Below, in pieces: positions 1 through 7,796 of a stretch of DNA of 23,091 nucleotides (position 1 is its first letter; every line of letters begins with the position of its first letter). Under the pieces are notes generated by a model. It was given only the letters and a program-made list of their open reading frames with translations. It was not told the DNA's origin and made no database searches. The DNA is from Parcubacteria group bacterium Athens0416_74 (GTDB lineage: Bacteria > Patescibacteriota > Minisyncoccia > Phycocordibacterales > UBA2100): assembly GCA_007375785.1 (NCBI GenBank), contig VMEY01000001.1, forward strand, positions 1 to 23,091, in the 5' to 3' direction. The position numbers were made by a program, and so were the translations under genes.

Positions 1-1
1 C

Positions 2-865
2 GATGCTATCCGGACGTGGTATGGCAAGGACCCCGACTTTCGGCGGAATTGTCATGACGTCATGCATATCGTCGGAGTCGCGGCATATACCGAATTTGCC
101 GGTGGAGGCCCCGTCACTGCGAGAGACGAAGCGTCATACTGTGGGTACGGCTTTTACCATGGCTTCATCGAAAAGATGCTCGTAGAGCAGGGAACTGGCC
201 AGTATAAGGACGTGAGCGCGTACTGTGCAGAGCTCAAGGTCACGAAACCTGAGGCTGCAGGACCCTGTTATCACGGTATCGGCCATGCGGTGTTTGATTC
301 AATCGACGGGTCTCTGTGGGGGGACGATGTCGCCATGGTAGGCTTCGCGCTTGATGTGTGTAGAGCGGCACTGCCGGGCGAGTGGGAGCGTGTACGCTGC
401 GGTTCGGGTGTCTTTAATGCGCTTGCAAATGCATATAGTGCACGGACCTACGGTCTCTCATTTGTTGAGGGTAAGCCGCCTTCTCTCTGCGGGAACGTGC
501 CGTTGGCATACCAGGACTTTTGCAATATGGAGCTCGGTAACGGATACATACGCGATATGCAATGGGAACAAACACGCGAGATGGATTTCATACGCAGTAT
601 CGAGGATAGCGCCGCTAGAGAGGCGGTAATCATAGGGTACATGGACACTGAGGTGAAGCGAACCATAGATGCTATCGACGTGGGGTCGCTCGTGAGGCTA
701 TGCAACTCTTTCTCTCACGGCGGGGATATCCGCGCATGTGTCGCGGGAGTATATACGGGCCTGAAGGGAATCGGTGAGCCCGGGAAGGAACATGATTTGG
801 CGCAATCATTTTGCCGTTCTATGGACGATTCGTACCGTGTGGCGTGTGCTGCGGATACACGATAG
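2..865 (+). CDS. Cys/His-rich protein A, 5' partial
   Basis: The frame is open to the left edge, so the gene starts before the window; 287 residues are visible. An internal ATG at 62 is unlikely to be the start, because conserved sequence (RRNCHDVMHIVG) spans it. I do not recognise the family. The visible motifs are CHDVMH, CGYGFYHGF, CYHGIGHAVF, CGSGVFNAL and CNSFSHGG. The same motifs in the same order occur in the gene at 1265, so the two are diverged paralogues. There are many Cys and His residues and no CXXCH haem motif. Metal binding or disulfides outside the cytoplasm are inference; an N-terminal anchor, if any, lies outside the window. The cupredoxin gene starts 23 nt after the TAG stop, which suggests one operon. 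Confidence 0.8.
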   Translation, partial: DAIRTWYGKDPDFRRNCHDVMHIVGVAAYTEFAGGGPVTARDEASYCGYGFYHGFIEKMLVEQGTGQYKDVSAYCAELKVTKPEAAGPCYHGIGHAVFDSIDGSLWGDDVAMVGFALDVCRAALPGEWERVRCGSGVFNALANAYSARTYGLSFVEGKPPSLCGNVPLAYQDFCNMELGNGYIRDMQWEQTREMDFIRSIEDSAAREAVIIGYMDTEVKRTIDAIDVGSLVRLCNSFSHGGDIRACVAGVYTGLKGIGEPGKEHDLAQSFCRSMDDSYRVACAADTR

Positions 866-888
866 CGGTGTGCAATAATGGCTCTGAT

Positions 889-1278
889 ATGCGCCCGGTA
901 TCTGCTACCTTGATAGTGCTCGCAGCGGTCGCGTTCATTGGCATCTTTGCGTACGTGAATACACTGCCCAGAGAGCAGATAGTTGACCTCCGGGGGCAAA
1001 AGAATGTCGCTATCGTTCTGAAAAAAGATGGATTTGAGCCGCGGGATGTCCGAGTGACTCGAGGTGCCATCGTGACATTCACCACGGAGCGACCGAATAA
1101 ATTCTGGCCCGCCTCAAATGCGCATCCGGCACATGATGTGTAGTATCCGCAGTTCGATCCTAAACGGGTGCTGAATCCGGAGGAATCCTGGTCCTTCACG
1201 ATGGATGCCGTGGGCTCGTGGGGCTACCATGACCACGTACGTTCATATTTCACCGGGATTATATATGTGGACGAGTAA
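889..1278 (+). pseudogene. cupredoxin-like exported protein interrupted by in-frame TAG
   Basis: From ATG 889 the frame encodes an N-terminal hydrophobic segment (about residues 5-22) and then a cupredoxin-like beta fold. A TAG at 1141-1143 stops it after ...NAHPAHDV. The same frame then continues without a break: YPQFDP, the turn ESWSFTMDAVGSWGYHDH, and a final strand ending at TAA 1276. Together this is a complete domain of about 129 codons. The stop lies in a tandem GTA GTA (1140-1145). Removing one copy restores HPAHDVYPQF, the His-x-x-Tyr-Pro spacing I recall from this cupredoxin class. The C-terminal ligand loop has YHDH and no Cys, so a classical blue-copper site is doubtful. The last 14 nt overlap the next gene. 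It may be a pseudogene, a strain mutation, a sequencing error or a readthrough site. Confidence 0.75.
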
Positions 1279-2470
1279 AAAGGTACTGTTGAGTGCGGGA
1301 GCAGCTGCGATGCTCTGTGCAGCGCTGGTCATATTACTCTTTTCGTACAGAGACGACTCAGAGTCGAAGCTTGCGCTGTGTCATAAAGCGACTTCCGACA
1401 CACAGCAAATAGAATGCATCTTCCGCGCGATTGAGCAGGAGATTCTCGACGATGGGATGTCGGCGGGCATGGTGCTTTTCTCTCGAGCATACGCTGACTT
1501 CCCTCCATTTGTTGCGCAAGGGTGTCACAAGCAGGCGCACCGAGTCGGAGATATCGTGTATGCGCGCCTCTATACGTCCGTAGAGGGAATCGATGCACTC
1601 GACTTCCCGCAGGAGACTACCGCGTGCGGATATGGATTTTTCCACGGGTTCCTTGAACATCTGATACAAGACAGGCCGGACCCGGCCTTCGTTGATTCGG
1701 TGTGCTCGCGTCTGGACGAGCGACTCGGAGGCGAGATGCAGGCGATTAGAAGTATTTGTTTTCACGGGAGTGGGCATGGATTTGCACTTGCTCACGCGGA
1801 GACACTACCTCGCTCCGCGTGGGGGAATGTGCGGGAATTCACGGTAGATGCAGCTGCGATGTGCGACATGCTTGCGCAAGCGGACGAGCGATCGGTTGAA
1901 GAGTGTAAGGAGGGCGTATTCAATGTACTCGTTGAGTGGATGTCTCTCGACCAGTATGGATTCGCGCTGAATCGTAAGCATCCTTTTTCCTCCTGCGATT
2001 CGGGGCCAAAGAATTTACGAAGCGCGTGCTACTACGAGATGGCGCAAAAGTTGGACGGGCTTGCCGACCGCGACCCCATCAAACTCGCAACCATAGTGGC
2101 TGACATCAGCGACGCACAATTAAGACGAACCGCGTTCCAGGTAGGAATTGCCGGCATCGTGCAAAACACATTGCAGGATGTGGATGCCACCGAGAAGATA
2201 CTTTCCGCCTGCGCGACCCTAGAGGATGAATTCTTCAAGGGGTGCCTCGAGAGTTACATACATGGATTGTTCGAACATGGCGCACCACAGAAAGAATATA
2301 CCCGAGCGCTCGATGTATGTCGGCTCGACGTAATTATTGCGAAGGGGTATGTGTCGCAATGCTACCACGTTGTCATGGAACGCCTTCCTCGCTTTTACTC
2401 CCAAGACCAGCAAAAGAAGATTTGTGCGTTGTTTCCTTCAGAACTTCAAGAAGATTGCAAACCCGACTGA
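1265..2470 (+). CDS. Cys/His-rich membrane-anchored protein B
   Basis: A 401-residue protein of a family I cannot name. I chose ATG 1265 because it directly precedes a short basic N-terminus (MWTSKK) and one hydrophobic helix (about residues 7-28); an upstream in-frame ATG at 1205 would add residues encoded inside the cupredoxin gene. After the anchor come GCHKQAHRVG (C87, H88, H92), CGYGFFHGF (C121, H127), CFHGSGHGF (C165, H167, H171), CKEGVFNVL (C214), and several further Cys in the C-terminal half. The first four motifs match protein A, and the rest of the protein adds Cys-rich helical repeats. The topology suggests an extracytoplasmic domain. It ends in TGA, the only TGA stop among the 28 complete frames of the window. 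A metal or redox role beside the cupredoxin is inference. Confidence 0.85.
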   Translation: MWTSKKVLLSAGAAAMLCAALVILLFSYRDDSESKLALCHKATSDTQQIECIFRAIEQEILDDGMSAGMVLFSRAYADFPPFVAQGCHKQAHRVGDIVYARLYTSVEGIDALDFPQETTACGYGFFHGFLEHLIQDRPDPAFVDSVCSRLDERLGGEMQAIRSICFHGSGHGFALAHAETLPRSAWGNVREFTVDAAAMCDMLAQADERSVEECKEGVFNVLVEWMSLDQYGFALNRKHPFSSCDSGPKNLRSACYYEMAQKLDGLADRDPIKLATIVADISDAQLRRTAFQVGIAGIVQNTLQDVDATEKILSACATLEDEFFKGCLESYIHGLFEHGAPQKEYTRALDVCRLDVIIAKGYVSQCYHVVMERLPRFYSQDQQKKICALFPSELQEDCKPD

Positions 2471-2579
2471 TGCGTACAAATGCGACCCAAGAAGACCCTG
2501 TATACATTGTGATATCGCCTCGCTATACCCCGCTGCGAAAGAGATATGTGTGCGTTGTGCACAGCCTTTGTATCGGTGA

Positions 2580-2585
2580 TATTAT
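2580..2585 (+). promoter_or_regulatory. extended -10 promoter for the small exported protein
   Basis: TG (2577-2578), one base, then TATTAT at 2580-2585, with 6 nt to the ATG at 2592. This spacing implies a leaderless transcript. A possible -35 (TTGTGC, 2555-2560) is 19 nt away, which is long. Confidence 0.5.
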
Positions 2586-2591
2586 GAACAA

Positions 2592-2822
2592 ATGAGAAGT
2601 TTCCGAGAAAGGACGTCCGGTATCTTTTTTGGTCTTGCGGCGCTGGGCCTAACGCTGGGTGCTTCAATCGTTTTGTGGTCTGGACGTTTAGAGTCTTTCG
2701 CGTTTGGACGGACGGCTTCCCTCGGGATTTCCAACGAGTGTCTCCCGGGACAGACCTCAGTGCTCAAAAAAGAAAACCCAAATAAAATGCTCTTCATCAC
2801 ATGCGGCGGATTTCTGGATTAA
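2592..2822 (+). CDS. small exported or membrane protein, unknown
   Basis: A 76-residue protein of unknown family. It has a basic N-terminus (MRSFRER), a hydrophobic stretch (about residues 11-29) that would act as signal peptide or anchor, and a short tail with two Cys ending in KMLFITCGGFLD. Reality is supported by the extended -10 box placed 6 nt before the ATG, as for other genes here, and by the signal-like N-terminus. It has no homologue I recognise. It lies between the Cys/His cluster and the ligase-like genes and could belong functionally to either. Confidence 0.55.
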   Translation: MRSFRERTSGIFFGLAALGLTLGASIVLWSGRLESFAFGRTASLGISNECLPGQTSVLKKENPNKMLFITCGGFLD

Positions 2823-2868
2823 TGTTGGCGTTCCATACTGTCCGTCTTTCACGTACGAGTAATCGCAT

Positions 2869-3972
2869 ATGATGGAAAGGAGTGACATTGCCGCGCTCTA
2901 CAACCAGATTCTCGACGAGTTTGTTGTGCACCCACCCGAAAAGCCGGAGGATTACTGGATACGCATGACCTCGGGTACAACGACAGGTAGGCCGTTTCTT
3001 ACTATTTGGCAGAAAAAGAGCGCCGCTGCGTGGCCTCATGCGGCCGGCATGCGTCGCTTTATTGTTGCGTACGGATTGCTTGCGACTCGCATGAGCAACG
3101 TACTTTCCTTCCGCAATAATCCTGAAAACGAGGGCGCGCTCGTCCTTCCGCTCGATGCTGGTGCCCTCAATCCGTCGGTCGAGCGTCTCCTTGATGACTT
3201 TGCTCCTGATAGTTTCTATGCGATTCCGTCTTTTGCCACGCGCATCTCCGATCATATGAGTGAGCAATCTCGAAGCAGTGTGCACACGCTTGGTTTCTCG
3301 GGAGAACCCATCTCAAAGACGCTCAGAGATTTGTTTTTGTCACGTTTCCCAAAGGCGAGGCAAGTCATCACATTCGCCACTTCGGAGACGGGGGTCATCA
3401 CGGGATTCCCATGCGACCATCTTTCTCCGAATCAATACCATCCGCGTGAAGGCGTCGTGATTGAAGTCGATGAGCCCGACGAGCGCGGTATCGGATACCT
3501 TCTCATCAGTAAAGATCTTCTCTTTGGGAAGCGCATGGAGCGCTACAGGATAGGTGATATGGCTCGCATTGTGCCGGAAACATGTCCGTGTGGGCAGGCG
3601 CTCACGTTTGAAGTCTTCGGTCGTGCGGGATACGATTATATAAAAGTTGCGGGTGCGATTTTGCGACGAGAGGAGTTTGACCGAGTCGCGAGCGAATGTG
3701 CAGTACTCTTCGACGATTACTACGCCGAAGCCGAAGCGGTTGTCATCGACGGGAAACTGAAAGGCAAGATAGTCCTCACTGTATATCGAGCGAATGGCGT
3801 GGCATCTGTCGAAGAGATTGCCAAGGAATTCTCGGCGCGCGTATATCTTACTGCCTCGCAGACGCTGGAACAGCTTGCTGAGCAGGAGGTGTTTCTCCCC
3901 CTTACCGTGATCGTGAGTGCAATGCCTTTGGTGCGGGACGGGAAGGCAAAGAAGCTTTCGTTGCGTACATAA
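2869..3972 (+). CDS. AMP-forming ligase, phenylacetate-CoA ligase (PaaK)-like
   Basis: A 367-residue member of the ANL (AMP-binding) superfamily, closest in motifs to PaaK or CapK adenylate-forming enzymes. The phosphate loop TSGTTTGRP lies at residues 34-42, unusually near the N-terminus. Then come GFSGEPIS, ATSETG (in the place of the YGxTE motif), YRIGDMARI, the PaaK-type CPCGQ, a GRAGYDYIKVAG hinge, and a C-terminal PLVRDGKAKK with a candidate adenylation Lys. The usual N-terminal subdomain of about 90 residues before the loop is missing; the next gene has a region like it. The substrate (acyl or aryl acid) cannot be read from sequence. Start 2869 or 2872 (Met-Met) is undecided, and no clear ribosome binding site is seen. 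Confidence 0.8.
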   Translation: MMERSDIAALYNQILDEFVVHPPEKPEDYWIRMTSGTTTGRPFLTIWQKKSAAAWPHAAGMRRFIVAYGLLATRMSNVLSFRNNPENEGALVLPLDAGALNPSVERLLDDFAPDSFYAIPSFATRISDHMSEQSRSSVHTLGFSGEPISKTLRDLFLSRFPKARQVITFATSETGVITGFPCDHLSPNQYHPREGVVIEVDEPDERGIGYLLISKDLLFGKRMERYRIGDMARIVPETCPCGQALTFEVFGRAGYDYIKVAGAILRREEFDRVASECAVLFDDYYAEAEAVVIDGKLKGKIVLTVYRANGVASVEEIAKEFSARVYLTASQTLEQLAEQEVFLPLTVIVSAMPLVRDGKAKKLSLRT

Positions 3973-3973
3973 T

Positions 3974-4759
3974 ATGCATATGAATACACCAACCGATAAC
4001 ACCGGCCGACTTGAGCAGCTCGTCACGTTTGCGAGAGAGAGCCCGTTTAGCGATTTTTACCGGAACAAATGGAGGGGAGAGAAGGCATTTGAGCGGCTTC
4101 CGCACTCGTCTCGCGCCGATTTCCTCGCGGTGCCGCTCTCGCACCGTCGTTATAAGAAAGAGAAGGGTATGGTGAAAATCGTTGGGACAGGCGAACAGGC
4201 CTTCTTGTCTGAATGGAGTTTTTCGGACATTGGACGGGAGCCGTATGCACCTCATAGTATGCGCCCATTTGTATACCTGACGGATCCGTACGAAGCGGTA
4301 GAAAAGTCCCTGTGGTGCTACGAGAACGGGATGATGCCACTGGTCGGGGAGAAAGATTCGGACATGGCCATCTTTGCTGCGGGGCGATATCAAATCGATT
4401 CGCTCATCGTCGACGAACAGTCGCTCGCGAAGTTTGCACCCTTTTTCTCGACACTCAGGACACCCCTTGCTTCCATTTCGGTGATTGGGTCAGCGTTTTC
4501 GCCGAATACACTCATGTCTTTTGAAAGATATGCGCAGTCTATTCGACTTGTTCTGGCACTCCCTGAAACGGGAGCGTTCGCCGAGGCACCACTTTCCCGC
4601 GTTCCGAAATTCACACCGCTTCCACGCTGCCACGTCGAACACGACTCTGAGATTGTTCTCACCAAAATCGCTCGGTACCCCACGCCAATCATTCGGTATA
4701 AAACTGGAATACGTACGACACCTGCCGAAGACGGTCCAAGTTTCTCTCTAGCGGCATAG
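3974..4759 (+). CDS. degenerate PaaK-like ligase paralogue
   Basis: About 261 residues from ATG 3974, one base after the previous stop; ATG 3980 is an equal alternative. The start resembles the PaaK N-terminus: FYRNKWRG, then a leucine/proline stretch and HSSRADFLAVPL. The body runs collinear with an ANL N-domain and ends near IRYKTG, which corresponds to the YxTGD region. There is no Ser/Thr/Gly-rich ATP loop, since GTGEQAFLSEWS stands at that place, and the C-terminal lysine domain is absent, so adenylation activity is unlikely. Directly following a ligase that lacks its own N-terminal region, it may be a partner subunit or a decaying paralogue. Family assignment is moderate; function is inference. 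Confidence 0.6.
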   Translation: MHMNTPTDNTGRLEQLVTFARESPFSDFYRNKWRGEKAFERLPHSSRADFLAVPLSHRRYKKEKGMVKIVGTGEQAFLSEWSFSDIGREPYAPHSMRPFVYLTDPYEAVEKSLWCYENGMMPLVGEKDSDMAIFAAGRYQIDSLIVDEQSLAKFAPFFSTLRTPLASISVIGSAFSPNTLMSFERYAQSIRLVLALPETGAFAEAPLSRVPKFTPLPRCHVEHDSEIVLTKIARYPTPIIRYKTGIRTTPAEDGPSFSLAA

Positions 4760-4803
4760 GTACGTATGTGGACAGGGGAATATGAACGTTGCCCCGCGCG
4801 GCG

Positions 4804-4809
4804 TATAAT
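4804..4809 (+). promoter_or_regulatory. TATAAT -10 box, leaderless promoter
   Basis: A perfect TATAAT, 8 nt before the ATG at 4818. No convincing -35 is seen at 16-18 nt upstream. A start site 6-8 nt downstream falls at the start codon. Confidence 0.6.
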
Positions 4810-4817
4810 GTAGGTAC

Positions 4818-5879
4818 ATGTCAGTGCTACACTTTCTCAGCTATCACAACGCGGTACCTATAGCGGTATCCGTCGTACTTTTGGGCGCGGGGGCGAGTTT
4901 TGCGGCCACAAATCCCGAGACGATATACTCTGAATCTCAGCCGGTTCTGTCTATCGACAATACATATCTCGTCAACAAAGATCTCGGTTCGTATAGTCCT
5001 CGAGCACAAATAGTCGCGGTGACAGAGGATGTTGACACATACTATATAGAATACGTGCTTTACACAATCGACCTCGACGATGCCGTCTGGAAAGATGTCA
5101 CGCGGCAGCAGGTCATGAAAGTTTCAAAGGAGGCGCTCGGTCCGTATCGCGATCTTGGGGTGTACGTCACCGGTCAGCTCAAGGAAAATATTGAGCAAGA
5201 GATACGGCGCCTCGCTGAGACGCAGGAGATAGAAAAGAGAAATATATCGCAGAAAATCGTTGCGACCGAATACGGGGGACTTATCGGTAAAATGCTCGAT
5301 ACCACGACCGAGACACTACCGGGCTACACGCCGGTCGTGGTGCCTCCGCCGGAGCCGCAGGTAGCGGCATCTGGCGAAGCTGCAGGGGGTGCACCAGCAT
5401 CTGGGTCACAGTCTCAGGAGACGCCGTCTGCGCCGGCTCCTCAGAGCGACCCGGGTGCGCCGACTATTCAGGTCTTGGGCAATAATCCTGCACGAATCCC
5501 TCTCGGGAGCACGTATGCTGACCTTGGTGCCGTAATTACCGGGCCGACGCCACTGGACCAAGCCCTCGGTATTCATGTATTTGTAAATGGTGTTGAAACA
5601 CAGACGCCTACTATTGATACCGCCACAACGGGGGAGACGATAATTCGGTATGAGGCCACCAACGCGGCGGGTCAGAGGGGAGTCGCAGAAAGGGTAGTCA
5701 TTGTCTACAATCCGAATGCTCCTGCAGCTTCGAGTGAGTCAGCCCCCGCTACGACAGCTGCATCCACGACTCCGGTAACCGAGCAGACTGACGCAACGAT
5801 ACCCTCAGCACAAAGCACCCCTGCATCGGAGAGCGCCTCGGCACCGGCAGCGTCTTCGACAGACGCGACAGCGCAATAG
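4818..5879 (+). CDS. exported protein with DUF5011/Ig-like domain and P/A/S-rich tail
   Basis: 353 residues. The N-terminus (MSVLHFLSYHNAVPIAVSVVLLGAGASFAA) fits a signal peptide cleaved near SFA-A. Residues 31-165 form an unrecognised domain with a predicted helical part (EIRRLAETQEIEKRNI). A Pro/Ala/Gly/Ser linker follows at about 175-215. A bacterial Ig-like fold of the DUF5011 kind comes next (IPLGSTYADLGAVITG through IIRYEATNAAGQRG), then a Ser/Ala/Thr/Pro-rich tail of about 50 residues. No LPXTG or membrane helix is visible at the C-terminus. It probably works at the cell surface, for example in adhesion or envelope structure; that is inference from architecture. Transcription appears to start at its own leaderless promoter. 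Confidence 0.75.
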   Translation: MSVLHFLSYHNAVPIAVSVVLLGAGASFAATNPETIYSESQPVLSIDNTYLVNKDLGSYSPRAQIVAVTEDVDTYYIEYVLYTIDLDDAVWKDVTRQQVMKVSKEALGPYRDLGVYVTGQLKENIEQEIRRLAETQEIEKRNISQKIVATEYGGLIGKMLDTTTETLPGYTPVVVPPPEPQVAASGEAAGGAPASGSQSQETPSAPAPQSDPGAPTIQVLGNNPARIPLGSTYADLGAVITGPTPLDQALGIHVFVNGVETQTPTIDTATTGETIIRYEATNAAGQRGVAERVVIVYNPNAPAASSESAPATTAASTTPVTEQTDATIPSAQSTPASESASAPAASSTDATAQ

Positions 5880-5926
5880 CAGACGTTGGACACATCCGAA
5901 AGGGATTCTTCAGAAAAGACGGGTGA

Positions 5927-5932
5927 TATACT
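5927..5932 (+). promoter_or_regulatory. extended -10 promoter of gap-rpiB
   Basis: TG (5924-5925), A, then TATACT at 5927-5932, with 10 nt to the GAPDH ATG at 5943. The leader would be 0-4 nt. No good -35 is seen. Confidence 0.55.
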
Positions 5933-5942
5933 GCTTCGTACT

Positions 5943-6947
5943 ATGGCAAAAATCGCAATCAACGGCTTCGGCCGCATCGGGAGAGGGTTTATGCGTGCTG
6001 CGCACGGGCAGACTGAAGTCGAGATCGTAGCTATCAACGATCTCACATCTCCTGCCAATCTCGCCTATCTCTTAAGCTACGACTCAGTCTACGGGAGAGC
6101 ACCATTTAGCGTTTCATCGAGCGAAAAGACGCTCGTCGTCGACGGCAAAACTATCCCCGTTCTCTCTGAGAGGGACCCGGGAGCGCTTCCTTGGCGAGAT
6201 ATGGGCATCGATATCGTCCTAGAGTCGACAGGATTCTTTACGGATGCAGAAAAAGCACGCACACACATCACGGCGGGAGCAAAAAAAGTCGTCATAACAG
6301 CTCCGGCAAAAGGTACGGGTGCCGAAACCATCCTAATCGGTGCCAATGAAGAAAAGTTTGGTACCTGCGACATCACATCGAATGCATCGTGCACGACAAA
6401 TGCCGCAAACCCCCTCATTGGTGTACTCGATGAGGTTATCGGAATAGAGAGAGCTCTCCTCAACACGACCCACGCATATACGGCCACGCAGGCAATCGTG
6501 GATGCGCCGGCACCCGACGACTTCCGCCGTGGCCGAGCGGGCGCGCTCAACCTATCCCCAAGTTCGACCGGAGCTGCAAAAGCTACCTCTCTCGCGTATC
6601 CGCAACTTGCCGGCAAATTCGACGGCATAGCAGTGCGCGTTCCTGTGCCGGCGGGCTCCATAGTCGACATCACATTTGTACCGAAGCGCCCTACATCGGT
6701 CGAAGAAGTGAATAATGCACTGCGCTCTGCAGCCTCAAGCGACCGATGGAAGCGGGTGTTCGCGGTCACTGAAGAGCCACTTGTTTCTTCCGACATTCTG
6801 GGTCTCCCGTATGGCGCAATCGCTGACCTGCAAATGACTCGCGTTGTCGATGGGACCCTCGTAAAGGTTCTCGCATGGTACGACAATGAAATGGGGTATG
6901 TGCACACACTTCTTGAACACGTGAAAGAGGTCGCCAAGAGAATGTAG
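5943..6947 (+). CDS. gap: glyceraldehyde-3-phosphate dehydrogenase, type I
   Basis: 334 residues from ATG 5943, the usual family length; upstream in-frame starts would lie across the promoter. It converts glyceraldehyde-3-phosphate, NAD+ and phosphate to 1,3-bisphosphoglycerate in the cytoplasm. The N-terminal Rossmann motif INGFGRIGRGF is at residues 6-16. The acidic Asp of AINDL (D33) fits NAD preference. The catalytic Cys is C150 in SNASCTTN, and the partner His is H177 in TTHAYT. The C-terminus carries the typical WYDNEMGY. The rpiB gene starts one base after the TAG stop, so the two are almost certainly co-transcribed. This links lower glycolysis with the pentose phosphate branch. Confidence 0.97.
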   Translation: MAKIAINGFGRIGRGFMRAAHGQTEVEIVAINDLTSPANLAYLLSYDSVYGRAPFSVSSSEKTLVVDGKTIPVLSERDPGALPWRDMGIDIVLESTGFFTDAEKARTHITAGAKKVVITAPAKGTGAETILIGANEEKFGTCDITSNASCTTNAANPLIGVLDEVIGIERALLNTTHAYTATQAIVDAPAPDDFRRGRAGALNLSPSSTGAAKATSLAYPQLAGKFDGIAVRVPVPAGSIVDITFVPKRPTSVEEVNNALRSAASSDRWKRVFAVTEEPLVSSDILGLPYGAIADLQMTRVVDGTLVKVLAWYDNEMGYVHTLLEHVKEVAKRM

Positions 6948-6948
6948 T

Positions 6949-7443
6949 ATGCGCGTGTATTTTGCATCTGATCACGCGGGATTCGAACTCAAAAATAAAC
7001 TCGTGGAGTATGTCAGGGGTACGCTCGGTGCTGATGTGCAGGATTGCGGCGCGCACGAGCTCGACACTACCGATGATTATCCTCGAATCATCGCATCAGC
7101 GGCACGGCAACTATCTTCAGACCTGTCGCAAGGCATTGATAGCAGAGCAATCCTGCTTGGCGGCTCAGGCCAGGGTGAAGCGATGGTCGCCAATCGATTC
7201 AAAGGAGTTCGTGCCGCGCTCTATTATGGCGAGGCGAAAGCTCCACAGACGGATGTCTCGGGGAAGCGGTTGGACATGATTGCGTCTGTGAGAGAACACA
7301 ATGACGCCAACGCTCTTTCTCTAGGTGCACGATTTCTCTCTTTTGAGGAGGCGCAAGATGCAGTAAAAAAATGGCTCGAGACACCCTTTTCCGGAGACGA
7401 ACGTCATGCCCGGAGGGTCGCCGATATTGACGCTCAGCTCTAA
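6949..7443 (+). CDS. rpiB: ribose-5-phosphate isomerase B
   Basis: 164 residues of the RpiB/LacAB family, which interconverts ribose-5-phosphate and ribulose-5-phosphate. Family marks are SDHAGF at residues 7-12, GGSGQGEAMVANR at 71-83 and REHNDANALSLGAR near the C-terminus. The active-site loop has no Cys; it has Glu (E77) in GGSGQGE, as in the actinobacterial type where Glu acts as the base. The start is one base after the gap stop, with no room for a separate promoter. Its product feeds the epimerase and transketolase genes found downstream in this window. Confidence 0.93.
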   Translation: MRVYFASDHAGFELKNKLVEYVRGTLGADVQDCGAHELDTTDDYPRIIASAARQLSSDLSQGIDSRAILLGGSGQGEAMVANRFKGVRAALYYGEAKAPQTDVSGKRLDMIASVREHNDANALSLGARFLSFEEAQDAVKKWLETPFSGDERHARRVADIDAQL

Positions 7444-7448
7444 AGTCC

Positions 7449-7457
7449 TTATCCACA
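7449..7457 (+). promoter_or_regulatory. single consensus DnaA box
   Basis: TTATCCACA matches the DnaA box consensus exactly. It lies just after the rpiB stop in a 120-nt intergenic region. I saw no second box nearby, so this is not an origin. One 9-mer can occur by chance. Confidence 0.3.
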
Positions 7458-7484
7458 AAGGCTTTTCCTTAGTCCTCCTCTCAC

Positions 7485-7556
7485 GTATACCCCTTTAGAA
7501 ATGGCACGGAAGAGTGTTGGTAAGTTATATTGATTTTATATCGAACGGGGTATACT
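7485..7556 (+). promoter_or_regulatory. inverted-repeat promoter element, copy 1 (divergent copy)
   Basis: GTATACCCC (7485-7493) is the inverted partner of GGGGTATAC (7547-7555). The right arm holds the -10 box TATACT (7551-7556). TTGATT (7530-7535) is a -35 candidate with a 15-nt spacer. Only 7 nt separate the -10 from the ATG at 7564. The inner parts of the arms pair poorly here, unlike copies 2 and 3. Confidence 0.6.
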
Positions 7557-7563
7557 TGCAGCT

Positions 7564-7791
7564 ATGAGCGACTTACGATTTGACACAGGCGACAATGAAT
7601 TTGCCAGTTCGCGAGATACCTCATCCGGTTTCGACCTTGCCGGCAAGCTCGTAGAGTGGGGGCTCGTTTCTGACAGACAGCAGGCCACGTACGTGCTCAT
7701 AGGCGCAGGGGTGCTTGCGCTCATTATCGCGTTTTTCTTATTCAGATCGAGCGGTAGCGATTTGCCTCCGCCTCCGCCCATAGGCGTATAG
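7564..7791 (+). CDS. small single-helix membrane protein
   Basis: 75 residues of unknown family. The first 40 residues are polar and probably cytoplasmic. One helix follows (ATYVLIGAGVLALIIAFFLF, about residues 41-60), and a short outer tail ends in a PPPPP run. It starts 7 nt after a -10 box and ends 5 nt before the pilin-like gene, so the two likely share a transcript. That pairing suggests a role at the membrane near the pilin system, which is inference only. Confidence 0.7.
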   Translation: MSDLRFDTGDNEFASSRDTSSGFDLAGKLVEWGLVSDRQQATYVLIGAGVLALIIAFFLFRSSGSDLPPPPPIGV

Positions 7792-7796
7792 ATTCC

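Noticed and set aside
2..2470. Multihaem cytochrome reading of the Cys/His-rich proteins
   Set aside because: CH pairs are present but no CXXCH motif occurs.
2337..2579. Frame with a zinc-ribbon-like pattern (CDPRRPCIHC ... CVRC) running out of the end of protein B
   Set aside because: Its start lies deep inside protein B in another frame, there is no ribosome binding site, and it ends at TGA. A fusion to the small exported protein would need UGA recoding, which the rest of the window does not support.
7449..7457. Replication origin
   Set aside because: Only one DnaA box, no AT-rich unwinding region and no dnaA or dnaN gene nearby.
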